From Cyclobacteriaceae bacterium (lineage in GTDB: Bacteria; Bacteroidota; Bacteroidia; Cytophagales; Cyclobacteriaceae): a stretch of 59,384 nucleotides of DNA. Below are positions 1 to 9,785 of the stretch, one piece after another. The number at the start of each line of letters is the position of its first letter. Position 1 is the stretch's first letter. Below the pieces are notes generated by a model that was not told where the DNA came from, did no database searches, and was given only the letters and a program-made list of their open reading frames with translations. Both the position numbers and the translations under genes were made by a program. The stretch spans positions 1-59,384 of the forward strand of contig JAGQYI010000039.1 in the NCBI GenBank assembly GCA_020436165.1, in the 5' to 3' direction.

Positions 1-230
1 GTAGTGGGATGCATAAAAATGGCAGCATCTATACCCACAATATTCTCATTCATTTGCACCATGGCTTTCCACCAGTATTGCTTAATGTTGTTTTTAAGCT
101 CTACTCCATTCTGCCCGTAATCGTAGGTGGCGCCAAGGCCATCGTATATTTCACTTGAAGGAAAAATAAAACCATACTCTTTTGCATGCGAGATGATTTT
201 TTTCAAAAGATTGTCATCAATAGTTGCCAT
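1..230 (-). CDS. glyS: Glycyl-tRNA synthetase, N-terminal part
   Basis: Only the first 76 codons are in the window; the gene runs off the left edge. The protein would charge tRNA-Gly in the cytoplasm. The visible part contains FPSSEIYDGLGATYDYG and, a little later, ELKNNIKQYWWK and GIDAAIFMHPT. These are typical of the start of the class II homodimeric (eukaryote/archaea/Bacteroidota-type) glycyl-tRNA synthetase. The ATG at 228-230 begins the conserved region and lies 5 nt after a TACCTTTG box, so the mRNA would have almost no leader. Family assignment is firm; the catalytic core is not visible. Confidence 0.9.
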   Translation of the reverse strand, partial: MATIDDNLLKKIISHAKEYGFIFPSSEIYDGLGATYDYGQNGVELKNNIKQYWWKAMVQMNENIVGIDAAIFMHPT

Positions 231-235
231 GGGCG

Positions 236-243
236 CAAAGGTA
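236..243 (-). promoter_or_regulatory. Candidate -7 box (TACCTTTG) of glyS
   Basis: On the minus strand TACCTTTG matches the Bacteroidota -7 consensus TAnnTTTG and ends 5 nt before the glyS ATG. Transcription would start at or next to the start codon. The same layout precedes cysS in this window. I did not identify a convincing -33 element. Confidence 0.45.
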
Positions 244-292
244 GGGGTATTAGAGGTTTTTTAGGAAGGGTTGGCCTGTATTGTTAACCTTA

Positions 293-2218
293 TTAGTAGC
301 CAAATTTGAGCGATACTTCGGAAAGACTTTTTTTCGAGCCTACCATGGTCAATGTATCGCCCAAACGTAAGCGCGTATAGCCGTGAGAAATAATGAGGTT
401 GCCTCTCCTTTTAACTGAAAGAACAATTATGTCTGAAGGCAAGCGCAGGTTGCGCAGAGAGATTCCCTGAAGGTCTGGGTTGAGCACCTGAATATCCATG
501 GAATCCTGGTTGGCCTGCATGCCCAACAAGAGAGAAGCCGCCTGTGGTGAACGAACAAAGTGGTCCATCAGAGAAACAATTGCGGTAGAAGGATCCACAA
601 TAAGTGCTCCCAGCTCGTGGAATTTGGCCAGATTGTACCGGCTGTTTAAACGAACGATTACATCTTTGGTCCCGACTTTTTCATAAATAAGGTTGCAAAG
701 CTCAAGATTCTCTTCATCTGTAAGCATGAGCACAATAGCTTCGGAAAGCTTGGCATCCAGTTCATTCAGGGTTTCGAGTGACAGGTCCTTAACATGCCTG
801 ATATCCAGATCCTCATACTCATCGTCTTTGATATCATGCAACAGGGTGGCAATCTTTACTTCCCATCCTGCTTCCTGTAACTGCCTCGCCAACGCCACCG
901 ACTGGCTCTCGAACCCAAATATGATGGCGTCTTTAATACCATCAAATGCAGGAGTATCGGCTCGGGTATGGCCCTCTTTTACCTTGTTAATAGCCCATTT
1001 GAAAAGCGGAGGCCCCACAATTTGGTTTACTACAATAACCGAAATAACAATGGTAGAAAACTCTAGTCCCCACTCCGGAAATGTTTTGGCAACTACTGTT
1101 GCCAATCCCAAGCCAACGCCTGCCTGGGTAACATACGGCATCCAGGCAAGTCGGTTATAAAGTGGAGGATCACCGGCTAGCGTTCCTCCAACAAATCCTC
1201 CTGCAACAAGAGAAAGCAGGCGAACAAGAAACAGAACCAAGGCAATACCTGCTACTTCTGCCAGCATATCAACCTGCAGGGTTGCCCCGGCAAGTAGAAA
1301 AAACGGGATGTATATGTATCTTGCCGACCGCTCAATTATGCGCAAAAACTCTGCCCTGAACTTACTGTAATTGGTTACTCTAAAACTTGCGATAATGCAC
1401 ACCAATAAGGGCTCAATACTTACACTATGTTTAAAATAGTGTATGGTGTAGGCATCCAGTTCATGGTGCAGCACGTACATTAAATATCCCGACAAAAGAA
1501 TGAGGATAGTTTTTGCCCATTGCCTCCAATTGGCTTTAAGTATTCTGACAAGGAGCATCCCCAACAGAAAACCCATTACAACACTTGAAATGATTTCAAC
1601 AGCAATAATGGCCAGAAAAGTGAGTGTAAAGCCTGTTCCTTCGAATATGGCAACTGCCACTTCCAGGCAAATTGAAAAGAGCAGAATAACAAAAACATCT
1701 TTGAGAACCGTAACCCCAATGGCCGTTTGCACAAATGGCCCTTTTGCCCGCATTTCATTAACAATGGCAATGGCAGATGCCGGTGACCTGGCAACAAAAA
1801 TTACGGCAAAAAGAGACGCCACCGCTGCCCTGTATCCTACGGACATATCCTTCATAAAAGGAACCATTCCCGAAATGAAGTAAACCACCACTCCACTTAA
1901 AACAAAGGTTACAACCAACTGGCTTATCGTCATCCACTTAATACTTTGGATGCGGCTCTTCATTTCGCGCAGGTACAGCTCTGCACTGGCGGCAAAAGCA
2001 ATGTAGGCCAATGCAAAATCGTTTATAAAATTAAGATGCTTACCAGCAGACGATGGGATCAAACCAATAAAAAAAGGACCTGCAGCAATACCTGTTATCA
2101 ACAGGCCTGTTATTAGCGGCAATTTGATTTTACGGAAATAACCAGCAATTTGAGCGGCTGCAATGGCCACTATTCCGAAACCAGCAATGGCTATAATAAT
2201 ATCCCAGTAACTTTCCAT
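293..2218 (-). CDS. CPA2-family cation:proton antiporter with RCK/TrkA domains
   Basis: 641 aa integral membrane protein. Residues about 5-400 are a series of roughly 12 hydrophobic helices of the Na+/H+ exchanger (KefB/CPA2) type. Residues about 425-540 form a Rossmann-like TrkA-N/RCK domain (start FGFESQSVALARQLQEAG, a degenerate nucleotide-binding glycine motif). The last 80 residues resemble TrkA-C (LRLGDTLTMVGSK). Such proteins exchange K+ or Na+ for H+ under control of the cytosolic RCK part. Substrate cannot be told from sequence. The gene is monocistronic, 62 bp downstream of the glyS start on the same strand. Confidence 0.85.
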   Translation of the reverse strand: MESYWDIIIAIAGFGIVAIAAAQIAGYFRKIKLPLITGLLITGIAAGPFFIGLIPSSAGKHLNFINDFALAYIAFAASAELYLREMKSRIQSIKWMTISQLVVTFVLSGVVVYFISGMVPFMKDMSVGYRAAVASLFAVIFVARSPASAIAIVNEMRAKGPFVQTAIGVTVLKDVFVILLFSICLEVAVAIFEGTGFTLTFLAIIAVEIISSVVMGFLLGMLLVRILKANWRQWAKTILILLSGYLMYVLHHELDAYTIHYFKHSVSIEPLLVCIIASFRVTNYSKFRAEFLRIIERSARYIYIPFFLLAGATLQVDMLAEVAGIALVLFLVRLLSLVAGGFVGGTLAGDPPLYNRLAWMPYVTQAGVGLGLATVVAKTFPEWGLEFSTIVISVIVVNQIVGPPLFKWAINKVKEGHTRADTPAFDGIKDAIIFGFESQSVALARQLQEAGWEVKIATLLHDIKDDEYEDLDIRHVKDLSLETLNELDAKLSEAIVLMLTDEENLELCNLIYEKVGTKDVIVRLNSRYNLAKFHELGALIVDPSTAIVSLMDHFVRSPQAASLLLGMQANQDSMDIQVLNPDLQGISLRNLRLPSDIIVLSVKRRGNLIISHGYTRLRLGDTLTMVGSKKSLSEVSLKFGY

Positions 2219-2298
2219 TCCATATTGGTTGTCTAAAAATTAAGATACTAAATTTTTAGATAGCCGCTGCTATCGGAGCGGATAACATTTAAGAAAAA

Positions 2299-2829
2299 TC
2301 ATTTAAGAGAGCTTATGGGTATTGCCTGAGGAGAAGCATACTTGCATGGGATTATCTCTTTTAAAGTGCGCCAATCCAGGCACCCCCACTTGCCTTTTTT
2401 GCGGGCAACTAAAAAATAGTTTGAAGACGAGACCTCTGAATTTCCGGGACGTTCTATTCGTAATTCATCATAACCCTCCAGCTTTCTCACCCCATCGCTT
2501 TCGGTATCATAAGGCCACTGAATGATGACAAAACTTCCATCTTTTTTGGCAATTGTATATGGCTGAAACTGTTCAAAACGCTGTATGGTATCGTATTCCA
2601 TTGGCACAAGCTGACCATACCAATCGAACATGCCCCATTTCTTGGTCTTCTTATCTCTTACAAAATAAACATCCTTATGAGTGGGACAAAATTCCACCTT
2701 GTCCGCACCTTTATTCTTAAGAAACAACTTGATGTCTTTTCCTGAACTTTGTGGAGTTATGAATTGTGCATTCACGGAAGTACTCCAACAGGCGTAAAGC
2801 CCTATACATATTACAAGCCAGCGGTTCAT
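2299..2829 (-). CDS. Secreted WG-repeat protein
   Basis: 176 aa with a signal peptide (hydrophobic residues 3-20, cleavage near VNAQ). The mature part has at least two WG-like repeats, KKWGMFDWYGQLVP near residue 62 and KKGKWGCLDWRTLKEIIP near residue 145. The spacing is typical of WG (KWG) beta-repeat proteins, which are common in Bacteroidota envelopes and of unknown function. The repeats are few and the protein short for the family. It stands alone between the antiporter and the nitronate monooxygenase gene. Confidence 0.6.
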   Translation of the reverse strand: MNRWLVICIGLYACWSTSVNAQFITPQSSGKDIKLFLKNKGADKVEFCPTHKDVYFVRDKKTKKWGMFDWYGQLVPMEYDTIQRFEQFQPYTIAKKDGSFVIIQWPYDTESDGVRKLEGYDELRIERPGNSEVSSSNYFLVARKKGKWGCLDWRTLKEIIPCKYASPQAIPISSLK

Positions 2830-2948
2830 TGCAATTTATGTCAGGGTAAATATTCTAACCTGGCATATGAAACTTTGTTTATAGATATATAAAAATAATT
2901 ATTTTTATATTAATACAAAATATTATGCAATACTATAGAAAATATTCC

Positions 2949-3893
2949 TTACAAATCCCTGACCAGTTCTTCTATAATTGCCCGTATTGGTCGAATAGAG
3001 TGTACATTTTCTATTGACGGCCCCGCAACCCACACGTTTTTGTAGGTAGCGCTAAAAGCAGCTTTCTCAATTTTCTTCATGCCTTTAACCATTATCAACA
3101 TTTTAATGTACTTCTTGAGCCATTTATTTTTCCGAAGTAACCATTCCAGCAAGTTCTTCTTTGTACCTATTTCCTGAACATATGGTGTGTTAATAACCGT
3201 TAATGCCGAGCCTGATAATTTAGTTGAGAGAATAATGTCCTTTTCTCCATAATCTACCATTGCCTGCTTGTAATCCTCAGATATCTCCGCCTCTTCACAG
3301 GCAATAAAAATAGTACCAACCTGCACTCCGGCTGCGCCCCATTCCATTGCTTCCTTTATTTGTGCACCCGAAGAAATACCTCCGGCTGAAATAATAGGAA
3401 TGGAGCAGTTTTCCTTTAGTTGCTTTATCAATTCTTGCGGACTGATTGACCCCAAGTGTCCGCCTGCCCTATTATTCACAGCAATAATTCCATCGGCACC
3501 AAGCGATTCTACCTTTTGAGCGTACTTAAGATCAACCACATCACAAAAAACTTTAACTCCCGCCTGGTGTGCATGCTCTATAACCTCTTTAGGACTACCC
3601 AGTGAAGTAATGATAAATCCAACTTTTAACTCAAGTAAAGTTTTTAATTGTGCCTTGTATTTGGTGTTGGATTTATTCACAATCAGGTTGACACCAAAAG
3701 GCTTGTCGCTATGCGCTTTTATATCGGCTATGGCTTCACGAAGTTCTTTGTCTGTTCGGTAATTTAAAGCCGGGAACGCAGCCGTAACTCCTGCATCCAG
3801 GGCTTCCTTTACCATTTTGGTATTGGATATCAAAAACATGGGTGCCACAATTACCGGGTATTTTATACCTAAAAGTTGATCCAGGGTTTGCAT
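2949..3893 (-). CDS. Nitronate monooxygenase-like flavoprotein
   Basis: 314 aa, a complete TIM-barrel of the nitronate monooxygenase/2-nitropropane dioxygenase family. The N-terminus YPVIVAPMFLISN is the FMN-binding start of the barrel. NNRAGGHLG near residue 142, the IISAGGISSG phosphate-binding stretch near 167 and AAGVQVGTIFIACEE near 188 are the usual FMN contacts. Family members oxidise alkyl nitronates such as propionate-3-nitronate; related FabK proteins reduce enoyl-ACP. The AGGH signature favours the nitronate branch. Monocistronic; no regulatory site recognised. Confidence 0.8.
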   Translation of the reverse strand: MQTLDQLLGIKYPVIVAPMFLISNTKMVKEALDAGVTAAFPALNYRTDKELREAIADIKAHSDKPFGVNLIVNKSNTKYKAQLKTLLELKVGFIITSLGSPKEVIEHAHQAGVKVFCDVVDLKYAQKVESLGADGIIAVNNRAGGHLGSISPQELIKQLKENCSIPIISAGGISSGAQIKEAMEWGAAGVQVGTIFIACEEAEISEDYKQAMVDYGEKDIILSTKLSGSALTVINTPYVQEIGTKKNLLEWLLRKNKWLKKYIKMLIMVKGMKKIEKAAFSATYKNVWVAGPSIENVHSIRPIRAIIEELVRDL

Positions 3894-4027
3894 AGTTTAT
3901 TTGCTTAACGTGAATATTCTCCTCAAATCCAAAGAAACATATTTCATTGCTATTCTGACATTTATCATCAAGAAATAAATCTTTTAAAGATACATTTGGT
4001 TAGTCTACATCCAACACTGCATTGAGC

Positions 4028-6244
4028 ATGAAAGCTCTATTTACTTTTTTTGCAGCCCTCGTATTTTTTTGCGCTAAGGCACAAACCGTTTTCTACGGTA
4101 AGGTTTCGGATTCCCTCACCAAGGAACCCCTGGAAGGAGCCACCATTTATAACCAAAACACGGGCGCCCATTCACATTCAGATGCTCTTGGAAATTTTCA
4201 GCTTAAGAGCTCTGCCAAAGGAGATACCATAAAGGTATATTATATTGGCTATGAAAATACCACCTATATTTTTGATGGCTCCGCCAGTATTGAAATTAAA
4301 TTGGTACCAGCCAATTTTGAGTTGAATCAGGTAACGATAACCCCGGATATTTCAGCTTTAACAAGTGTTGCAAATATTAATTTAAAATTGAGTCCGCTGA
4401 ATTCTTCACAAGAAGTACTAAGAAAGGTTCCGGGACTCTTCATTGCTCAGCATGCAGGGGGTGGCAAGGCGGAGCAAATATTTTTACGAGGTTTTGACAT
4501 AGATCATGGTACGGATGTACAAATTACTGCTGATGGACTACCCGTAAACATGGTATCGCATGCACATGGGCAGGGTTATGCCGACCTCCATTTTGTGATA
4601 CCCGAAACCATTAAAAACATTGATTTTGGCAAAGGCCCTTATTATGCCGAGAAAGGCGATTTTGCTACCGCAGGTTACGTGGATTTTCAAACACTAGACC
4701 GAATTGAAAAAAGTTCTGTAAAATTAGAAGCCGGAGATTTTAACACGCTTAGGCTGGTTGGTCTTGTTGATCTGGTAAACGATGCTGAAAAAACAGATGC
4801 TTATATTGCAACAGAGTATTACATTACAGATGGCCCTTTCGAGTCTCCGCAGGATTTTAACCGCCTGAATATTTTTGGTAAATACACAACACATGTAAAC
4901 CAAAATTTTATAACTGTTCAGGCTTCCGCTTTGCAAAGCAAATGGAATGCTTCAGGACAAGTGCCAGACAGGGCGGTGCAATCGGGGATAATCTCTCGTT
5001 TTGGCTCTATTGATGACACCGAAGGTGGCGAAACCTCACGGAATAACTTAACGGTTAAGTATAAGTCGGTTATAGATGAAAACAGCTTTTTAGAGTCCAA
5101 TGTCTTTTATTCCAATTATGCATTTGAGCTATACTCCAATTTTACTTTTTTTCTAAATGACCCTGTAAATGGTGATCAAATACGCCAAAAAGAAAACAGG
5201 AATATTTACGGGTTCAATACAAGCTACAATGCTGCCCATCAACTAGTAACCGGTGAATTGAACATTGAAGCGGGTGTCGGATTCAGATATGATGACATAA
5301 ACAATATTGAGCTTTCACATACCAAACAAAGAAGGGAAACCTTAAGCACATCTAAACTAGATGATATTGACCAACTCAATGGCTTTTTATATGGAAATGC
5401 CGAATGGACTTTAGGCAAGTGGATGATTAATCCCGGCCTTAGGATAGATTATCTAAAGTTTGATGTGGTGAACAAACTAGCACCAACCTATGTAGCTCAA
5501 TCAGAAGCCAAAGCATTCATTGGGCCTAAATTAAATATTATTTATAGTCCAAATGAAAAATGGCAGTGGTACGTAAAATCAGGTAGGGGTTTTCACAGCA
5601 ACGATGCACGAGTGGTAGTAGCAGAAAAGGGCAAAAATATTTTACCAGCTGCCTACGGTGCAGATTTAGGAACCATTTATAAGCCATTTACCCGATTGTA
5701 TATAAATGCGGCCCTCTGGTATTTATACCTTGAGCAGGAGTTTGTATATGTTGGAGATGAGGGAGTGGTAGAACCCAGTGGTAAAACCACCCGAAAAGGT
5801 GTTGACTTTGGCCTTACTTACCAGCTAAACAAATGGCTTTTTGCTGATGTAAATGTTAACCTGGCGCAACCTATTTCCATTGAAGATCCCGAAGGAGCCA
5901 ATAATATCCCTCTCGCCCCAAGGGTTACAAGCGTAGGAGGGCTTTCATTTAATTACTCTGGTATTTCAGGGAGTATGCGCTACCGATACATGGCAGACAG
6001 ACCTGCAAACGAAGACAATACGGTTGTGGCTCAGGGGTACTTTGTTTCTGATCTGGTGTTAAACTATGATAGAAACCATTGGGGAATTGGTATTACTGTA
6101 GAAAATATATTCGATACCGAATGGCGCGAAGCACAATTTGATACGGAATCAAGATTAATGGGAGAAACGGCACCTGTTTCTGAAATACATTACACGCCCG
6201 GAACACCAAGATTTATAAGAGGCAGGATTTCGTTCAAGTTTTAA
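4028..6244 (+). CDS. TonB-dependent outer-membrane receptor
   Basis: 738 aa from the ATG at 4028; a TTG two codons upstream is in frame but less likely. A signal peptide (residues 1-18, ending AKAQ) is followed by a carboxypeptidase-regulatory-like beta-sandwich (about 22-95). The plug domain (about 105-220) contains FLRGFDIDHGTDVQITADGL. A 22-strand barrel runs to the C-terminus, ending in the aromatic RISFKF. The family imports a ligand across the outer membrane using TonB energy. No SusD partner is adjacent, so a siderophore, metal or vitamin ligand is more likely than a glycan, but the substrate is not determinable. Confidence 0.88.
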   Translation: MKALFTFFAALVFFCAKAQTVFYGKVSDSLTKEPLEGATIYNQNTGAHSHSDALGNFQLKSSAKGDTIKVYYIGYENTTYIFDGSASIEIKLVPANFELNQVTITPDISALTSVANINLKLSPLNSSQEVLRKVPGLFIAQHAGGGKAEQIFLRGFDIDHGTDVQITADGLPVNMVSHAHGQGYADLHFVIPETIKNIDFGKGPYYAEKGDFATAGYVDFQTLDRIEKSSVKLEAGDFNTLRLVGLVDLVNDAEKTDAYIATEYYITDGPFESPQDFNRLNIFGKYTTHVNQNFITVQASALQSKWNASGQVPDRAVQSGIISRFGSIDDTEGGETSRNNLTVKYKSVIDENSFLESNVFYSNYAFELYSNFTFFLNDPVNGDQIRQKENRNIYGFNTSYNAAHQLVTGELNIEAGVGFRYDDINNIELSHTKQRRETLSTSKLDDIDQLNGFLYGNAEWTLGKWMINPGLRIDYLKFDVVNKLAPTYVAQSEAKAFIGPKLNIIYSPNEKWQWYVKSGRGFHSNDARVVVAEKGKNILPAAYGADLGTIYKPFTRLYINAALWYLYLEQEFVYVGDEGVVEPSGKTTRKGVDFGLTYQLNKWLFADVNVNLAQPISIEDPEGANNIPLAPRVTSVGGLSFNYSGISGSMRYRYMADRPANEDNTVVAQGYFVSDLVLNYDRNHWGIGITVENIFDTEWREAQFDTESRLMGETAPVSEIHYTPGTPRFIRGRISFKF

Positions 6245-6283
6245 AAGTGTTTTGTAAATTAGAGAAACAATGCATTTTTCAAC

Positions 6284-6793
6284 ATGACAACTTCACCTTC
6301 AGGGCCAGCCAAAGTTCGTTCCATTCTGCAAACAATGACCATTATTCACTTTGCATTAGTTGGGGGGCCTGTATTTTTTGCCATTGCTGCCTATTATTTG
6401 GTTAGTTCAGGCACTCAGATTCCTTCCTCATCCGAAACGGATCAAATGTTTTTGGTTATTGTTCCACTATTTGCAATAGGAGCTATTGTAGGAGGAATCT
6501 TTCTGGCTAAACAACAGCTTGAAGCGGTTAAAAAAAAGGAAAGCCTAAGGGAAAAGCTCTCCGGGTATCAAACAACACTGATCATCAAATGCGCATTATT
6601 AGAAGGCTCAGCCTTCCTTGCCTTGGCTTCATATTTACAAACAGAAAGCACAGTATATATGGCAATTGCGGCCATTCTTGTTTTGCTCTTGTTTATGAAC
6701 AGGCCTACTACACTTAAAATAATCACAGAACTTGAGCTGAGTCAAAAAGAAAGAGACCTATTGGAAAACCCTGACGCAATAATCGAAGAGTAG
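6284..6793 (+). CDS. Four-helix membrane protein of unknown function
   Basis: 169 aa. Four hydrophobic segments are visible, roughly residues 17-42, 55-77, 100-118 and 121-140. The helix-2/3 loop is basic (KKKESLREK) and the tail acidic (ERDLLENPDAIIEE). No motif I recognise. It lies 39 bp downstream of the TonB receptor and 56 bp upstream of the dacB-type gene, so it could belong to either transcript. Function not assigned. Confidence 0.7.
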   Translation: MTTSPSGPAKVRSILQTMTIIHFALVGGPVFFAIAAYYLVSSGTQIPSSSETDQMFLVIVPLFAIGAIVGGIFLAKQQLEAVKKKESLREKLSGYQTTLIIKCALLEGSAFLALASYLQTESTVYMAIAAILVLLLFMNRPTTLKIITELELSQKERDLLENPDAIIEE

Positions 6794-6849
6794 CCCACTT
6801 TACAATCACTCTTTTACCATAATCCCATCAAATATCCTACTATTGTAAA

Positions 6850-8121
6850 ATGGCATCTAAACAGTTGATCGTTCTGGCAACTGCCATTTTTATGGCAAGT
6901 TGCGCTCCGATTAAAAAGGCAGTTGACAATGTATCGGATAAATACCAGTACCATGCCGGTTTTTACTTGTACGACCCTGCTAACCAAAAGGAGTTGCTCA
7001 ATATTAATGGTGACAAGTATTTTACACCTGCCTCCAACACCAAAGTTTATACCTTTTATAGTTCTTTAACAACATTGCCCGACAGCATCCCGGCTTTCAG
7101 ATATACATCCACCGATTCTGTACTTTACGTTTGGGGCCTTGCAGACCCTGGTTTTCTAAATCCACTTTTGCCCCAGGGCAAAACCTATGATTTTTTAAGT
7201 GGGGCCAACAAGATTTCTTTTTCAGAGGCTAACTTTTTTGATGAGCGTTTTGGGGCCGGATGGGCCTGGGACGATTACCCCACCAGCTTCTCCCAGGAAC
7301 GCACCGCTTTCCCCGTTTATGGGAATTCTGTTGTTTTTGATATTGACTCGTCAAGCCATGCATTGCAAATTGTGCCTTCTCTTTTTCGTGACTCTACTAT
7401 AGTAAAACCGGCCGAAAAATATCGCATTGGGAGAACCGAATTTAGTAATAGGTTTGAGTGGGATACTACGGCTTGCAAAGATTGCGAAAGGCTACGTCCC
7501 ATTCATTTTAGCAATCAAACCTTAATAGCTCTGCTTGAGGACACGCTGAAAGTACCTGTAGTTATAAATCCACTACCCTTGCCTGATTCAGCCCTTACTT
7601 TCTACAGCATACCTAAAGATTCGTTGCTTAAAGTAATGATGCGGGAAAGCGATAATTTCATGGCAGAAAGTTTACTCCTGAGCTGTGCCGCCCAGCTAAC
7701 AGATTCTCTTTCTACAGAAGTTGCCATTGCGCATTTATCAAATAAAATAAATGCATTTTTACCCGACACAATTATCTGGAAAGACGGTTCCGGTTTATCG
7801 CGCTATAACCAGTTTACTCCCATGGACATGGTTTTTCTTTGGAATGAAATTTATAATACCATTGGTCAGGAAAGGCTTTTTGGCCTTATTTCTGTAGGAG
7901 GAGAGCATGGGACTATTAAGGATTGGTTTAAGGCAGACCCACCTTACATTTATGGCAAAACAGGTACACTAAGTAATGTTTTCAATCTCAGTGGGTTTCT
8001 GATAACCAAATCAGGTAAGCGATTGATTTTTGCCTACATGAATAATAATTATCCCGTACGCGCTTCCGACATAAAAAAAGAAATGGAAGTGGTTTTAAGA
8101 AAAGTATATGAAAAATATTAG
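6850..8121 (+). CDS. dacB: D-Ala-D-Ala carboxypeptidase/endopeptidase, PBP4 type (S13)
   Basis: 423 aa lipoprotein: the N-terminus ends in a lipobox-like MASC at residue 18. All three serine penicillin-binding motifs are present: SxxK at S62-N-T-K65, SDN at 267-269 (ESDNFMAE), and KTG at 370-372 (YGKTGTLSN). This order fits the S13 (PBP4/DacB) family, which trims or cleaves peptidoglycan peptides in the periplasm. At 423 aa it is shorter than E. coli DacB, as is common in Bacteroidota. Its end overlaps the next gene by 14 bp, implying co-translation with a wall-recycling hexosaminidase. Confidence 0.87.
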   Translation: MASKQLIVLATAIFMASCAPIKKAVDNVSDKYQYHAGFYLYDPANQKELLNINGDKYFTPASNTKVYTFYSSLTTLPDSIPAFRYTSTDSVLYVWGLADPGFLNPLLPQGKTYDFLSGANKISFSEANFFDERFGAGWAWDDYPTSFSQERTAFPVYGNSVVFDIDSSSHALQIVPSLFRDSTIVKPAEKYRIGRTEFSNRFEWDTTACKDCERLRPIHFSNQTLIALLEDTLKVPVVINPLPLPDSALTFYSIPKDSLLKVMMRESDNFMAESLLLSCAAQLTDSLSTEVAIAHLSNKINAFLPDTIIWKDGSGLSRYNQFTPMDMVFLWNEIYNTIGQERLFGLISVGGEHGTIKDWFKADPPYIYGKTGTLSNVFNLSGFLITKSGKRLIFAYMNNNYPVRASDIKKEMEVVLRKVYEKY

Positions 8122-9202
8122 TGTTTTTTTAACAGTCATTGTTTTATCTGCAGGGTTGTCGGCAAATGCCCAGACCGATAGCCTCGATATAAAAATTGGC
8201 CAAATGATTATGGTGGGCTTTCCGGGAACCAGCATTGAAAGCAGCGATCCGTTAATTCAATTGATCAAAGGAGGCCATGTTGGTGGAGTTATACTCTTTG
8301 AAAAAAATATTGACTCTGTTAATTCTTACTACAATCTGAAGAATCTGACCTTTACAATGCAATCCTATGCAAAGGTCCCTTTGTTTATGGCTATTGATCA
8401 GGAAGGCGGAAGGGTGAATCGTTTGAAAACAAAATACGGTTTTCCGGAATCGGTTTCAGAAGCTTACCTCGGAAAGTTGAATAATGCAGATAGCTCCAGA
8501 TACTATGCACAAACAACTGCAGCCACACTGGCGGGGCTTGGTTTCAATGTAAACTTTGCTCCCGTTCTCGACTTAGCTTCTAACCCGGATAACCCCATAA
8601 TTGCCAAACTTGGACGCTCCTACTCAGCTGATCCTGAAGTAGTGGCCCGGCTTGCAGCCATTTTCATTAAAGAACACACCAGACTTCACATAATAACTGT
8701 AGGAAAGCATTTTCCGGGCCACGGTAGCTCTAAATCGGATACCCACAAGGGCATGGCAGATGTAACGGATACCTGGAATGAAAAGGAACTGATACCCTAT
8801 CAGGAGTTGAACGATGAAGGGCTATTGAAAGGCGTAATGTCCGCCCATATTGTCAACCGAAACTTAGATAGCCTTGGCCTGCCCGGAACACTTTCTGAGT
8901 CAATTTTACAAGGTATTTTGAGGCAGCGATTAGGATATGACGGAGTGGTATTTTCAGACGACATGCAAATGCATGCCATCACCAAATATTATGGAATTGA
9001 AAAGGCGCTTGAACTTGGAATAAACGCAGGTTTGGATGTTGTTATTTTCTCCAATAACATTCGCGCTTCCAAAGACAGAGACCCTAATTACCTGCACCAG
9101 CTCATAAGACGTCTGGTTCTGGAAGGAAAAATTAAAAGAGAGCGTATCGATCAATCGTATCAGCGGATTATGAAGCTGAAAAAAGAAATGCTTTATGAAT
9201 AA
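8108..9202 (+). CDS. Glycoside hydrolase family 3, NagZ-like beta-N-acetylhexosaminidase
   Basis: 364 aa with a signal peptide (residues 1-21, ANAQ), so exported, unlike cytoplasmic E. coli NagZ. The GH3 signatures are clear: AIDQEGGRVNRL near residue 97, KHFPGHGSSKSDTH at 200-213 (the catalytic His/Asp loop of NagZ-type enzymes), and VVFSDDMQM at 280-288 holding the nucleophile Asp. The C-terminal beta-sandwich of larger GH3 enzymes is absent, as in NagZ. It would release GlcNAc from muropeptides. It overlaps dacB upstream and the LOG gene downstream. Confidence 0.88.
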   Translation: MKNISVFLTVIVLSAGLSANAQTDSLDIKIGQMIMVGFPGTSIESSDPLIQLIKGGHVGGVILFEKNIDSVNSYYNLKNLTFTMQSYAKVPLFMAIDQEGGRVNRLKTKYGFPESVSEAYLGKLNNADSSRYYAQTTAATLAGLGFNVNFAPVLDLASNPDNPIIAKLGRSYSADPEVVARLAAIFIKEHTRLHIITVGKHFPGHGSSKSDTHKGMADVTDTWNEKELIPYQELNDEGLLKGVMSAHIVNRNLDSLGLPGTLSESILQGILRQRLGYDGVVFSDDMQMHAITKYYGIEKALELGINAGLDVVIFSNNIRASKDRDPNYLHQLIRRLVLEGKIKRERIDQSYQRIMKLKKEMLYE

Positions 9203-9785
9203 GCTGAAAAGCATAGCCGTTTTCTGTGGCTCAAGCACTGGAAATCACCCTCTTTATGTTGAAAAAGCCAAAGAATTAGGAATTTATCTGGGTCAAAATG
9301 ATTACGACCTTGTATATGGTGGAGGTAATATTGGTTTGATGGGCGCAATTGCAAATGCGGCAATCGAATCAGGAAGTGAAGTTACTGGCGTGTTGCCCCA
9401 TTTTCTTCGCAAAAGGGAGGTAGGGAATCTGGCAAACGGAAAGCTCATTTTGGTGGATTCCATGCATGAACGTAAACAAACCATGGAAAGACTTTCCGAT
9501 GGCTTTATTGCTATGCCGGGCGGCCTGGGTACCCTTGATGAGCTTGCCGAGATACTCACCTGGACACAATTAGGCCTGCACCAAAAGCCTATTGGGCTTT
9601 ATAATATTAATGGGTACTTTGATACCTTGCTTTCCATGTTTGACAAGATGGTTGAAAACGGTTTTATGAAACCGGAAAACCGCAAAATGTTACTCGTAAG
9701 TAGCAAGCCTGATGAGCTCTTCGATCAAATGCTGAAGTACACCGCACCTCCGGTTCCAAAGTGGTTAAAACCCGACCAGTCCTGA
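9195..9785 (+). CDS. LOG family protein (nucleoside 5'-monophosphate phosphoribohydrolase type)
   Basis: 196 aa. The LOG/TIGR00730 hallmark PGGLGTLDELAE is at residues 108-119, and the N-terminal FCGSSTGNHPLY and GGGNIGLMGA loops of the Rossmann fold are present. Family members hydrolyse N6-modified AMP (cytokinin riboside monophosphate) or AMP to base and ribose phosphate. The length is typical. It starts 8 bp inside the hexosaminidase gene, so it is translationally coupled to it; whether it works on the same pathway is not known. Confidence 0.85.
   Translation: MNKLKSIAVFCGSSTGNHPLYVEKAKELGIYLGQNDYDLVYGGGNIGLMGAIANAAIESGSEVTGVLPHFLRKREVGNLANGKLILVDSMHERKQTMERLSDGFIAMPGGLGTLDELAEILTWTQLGLHQKPIGLYNINGYFDTLLSMFDKMVENGFMKPENRKMLLVSSKPDELFDQMLKYTAPPVPKWLKPDQS

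Noticed and set aside
693-1160. 155-aa plus-strand frame opposite the antiporter
   Set aside because: Serine-rich shadow of a clear minus-strand membrane protein.
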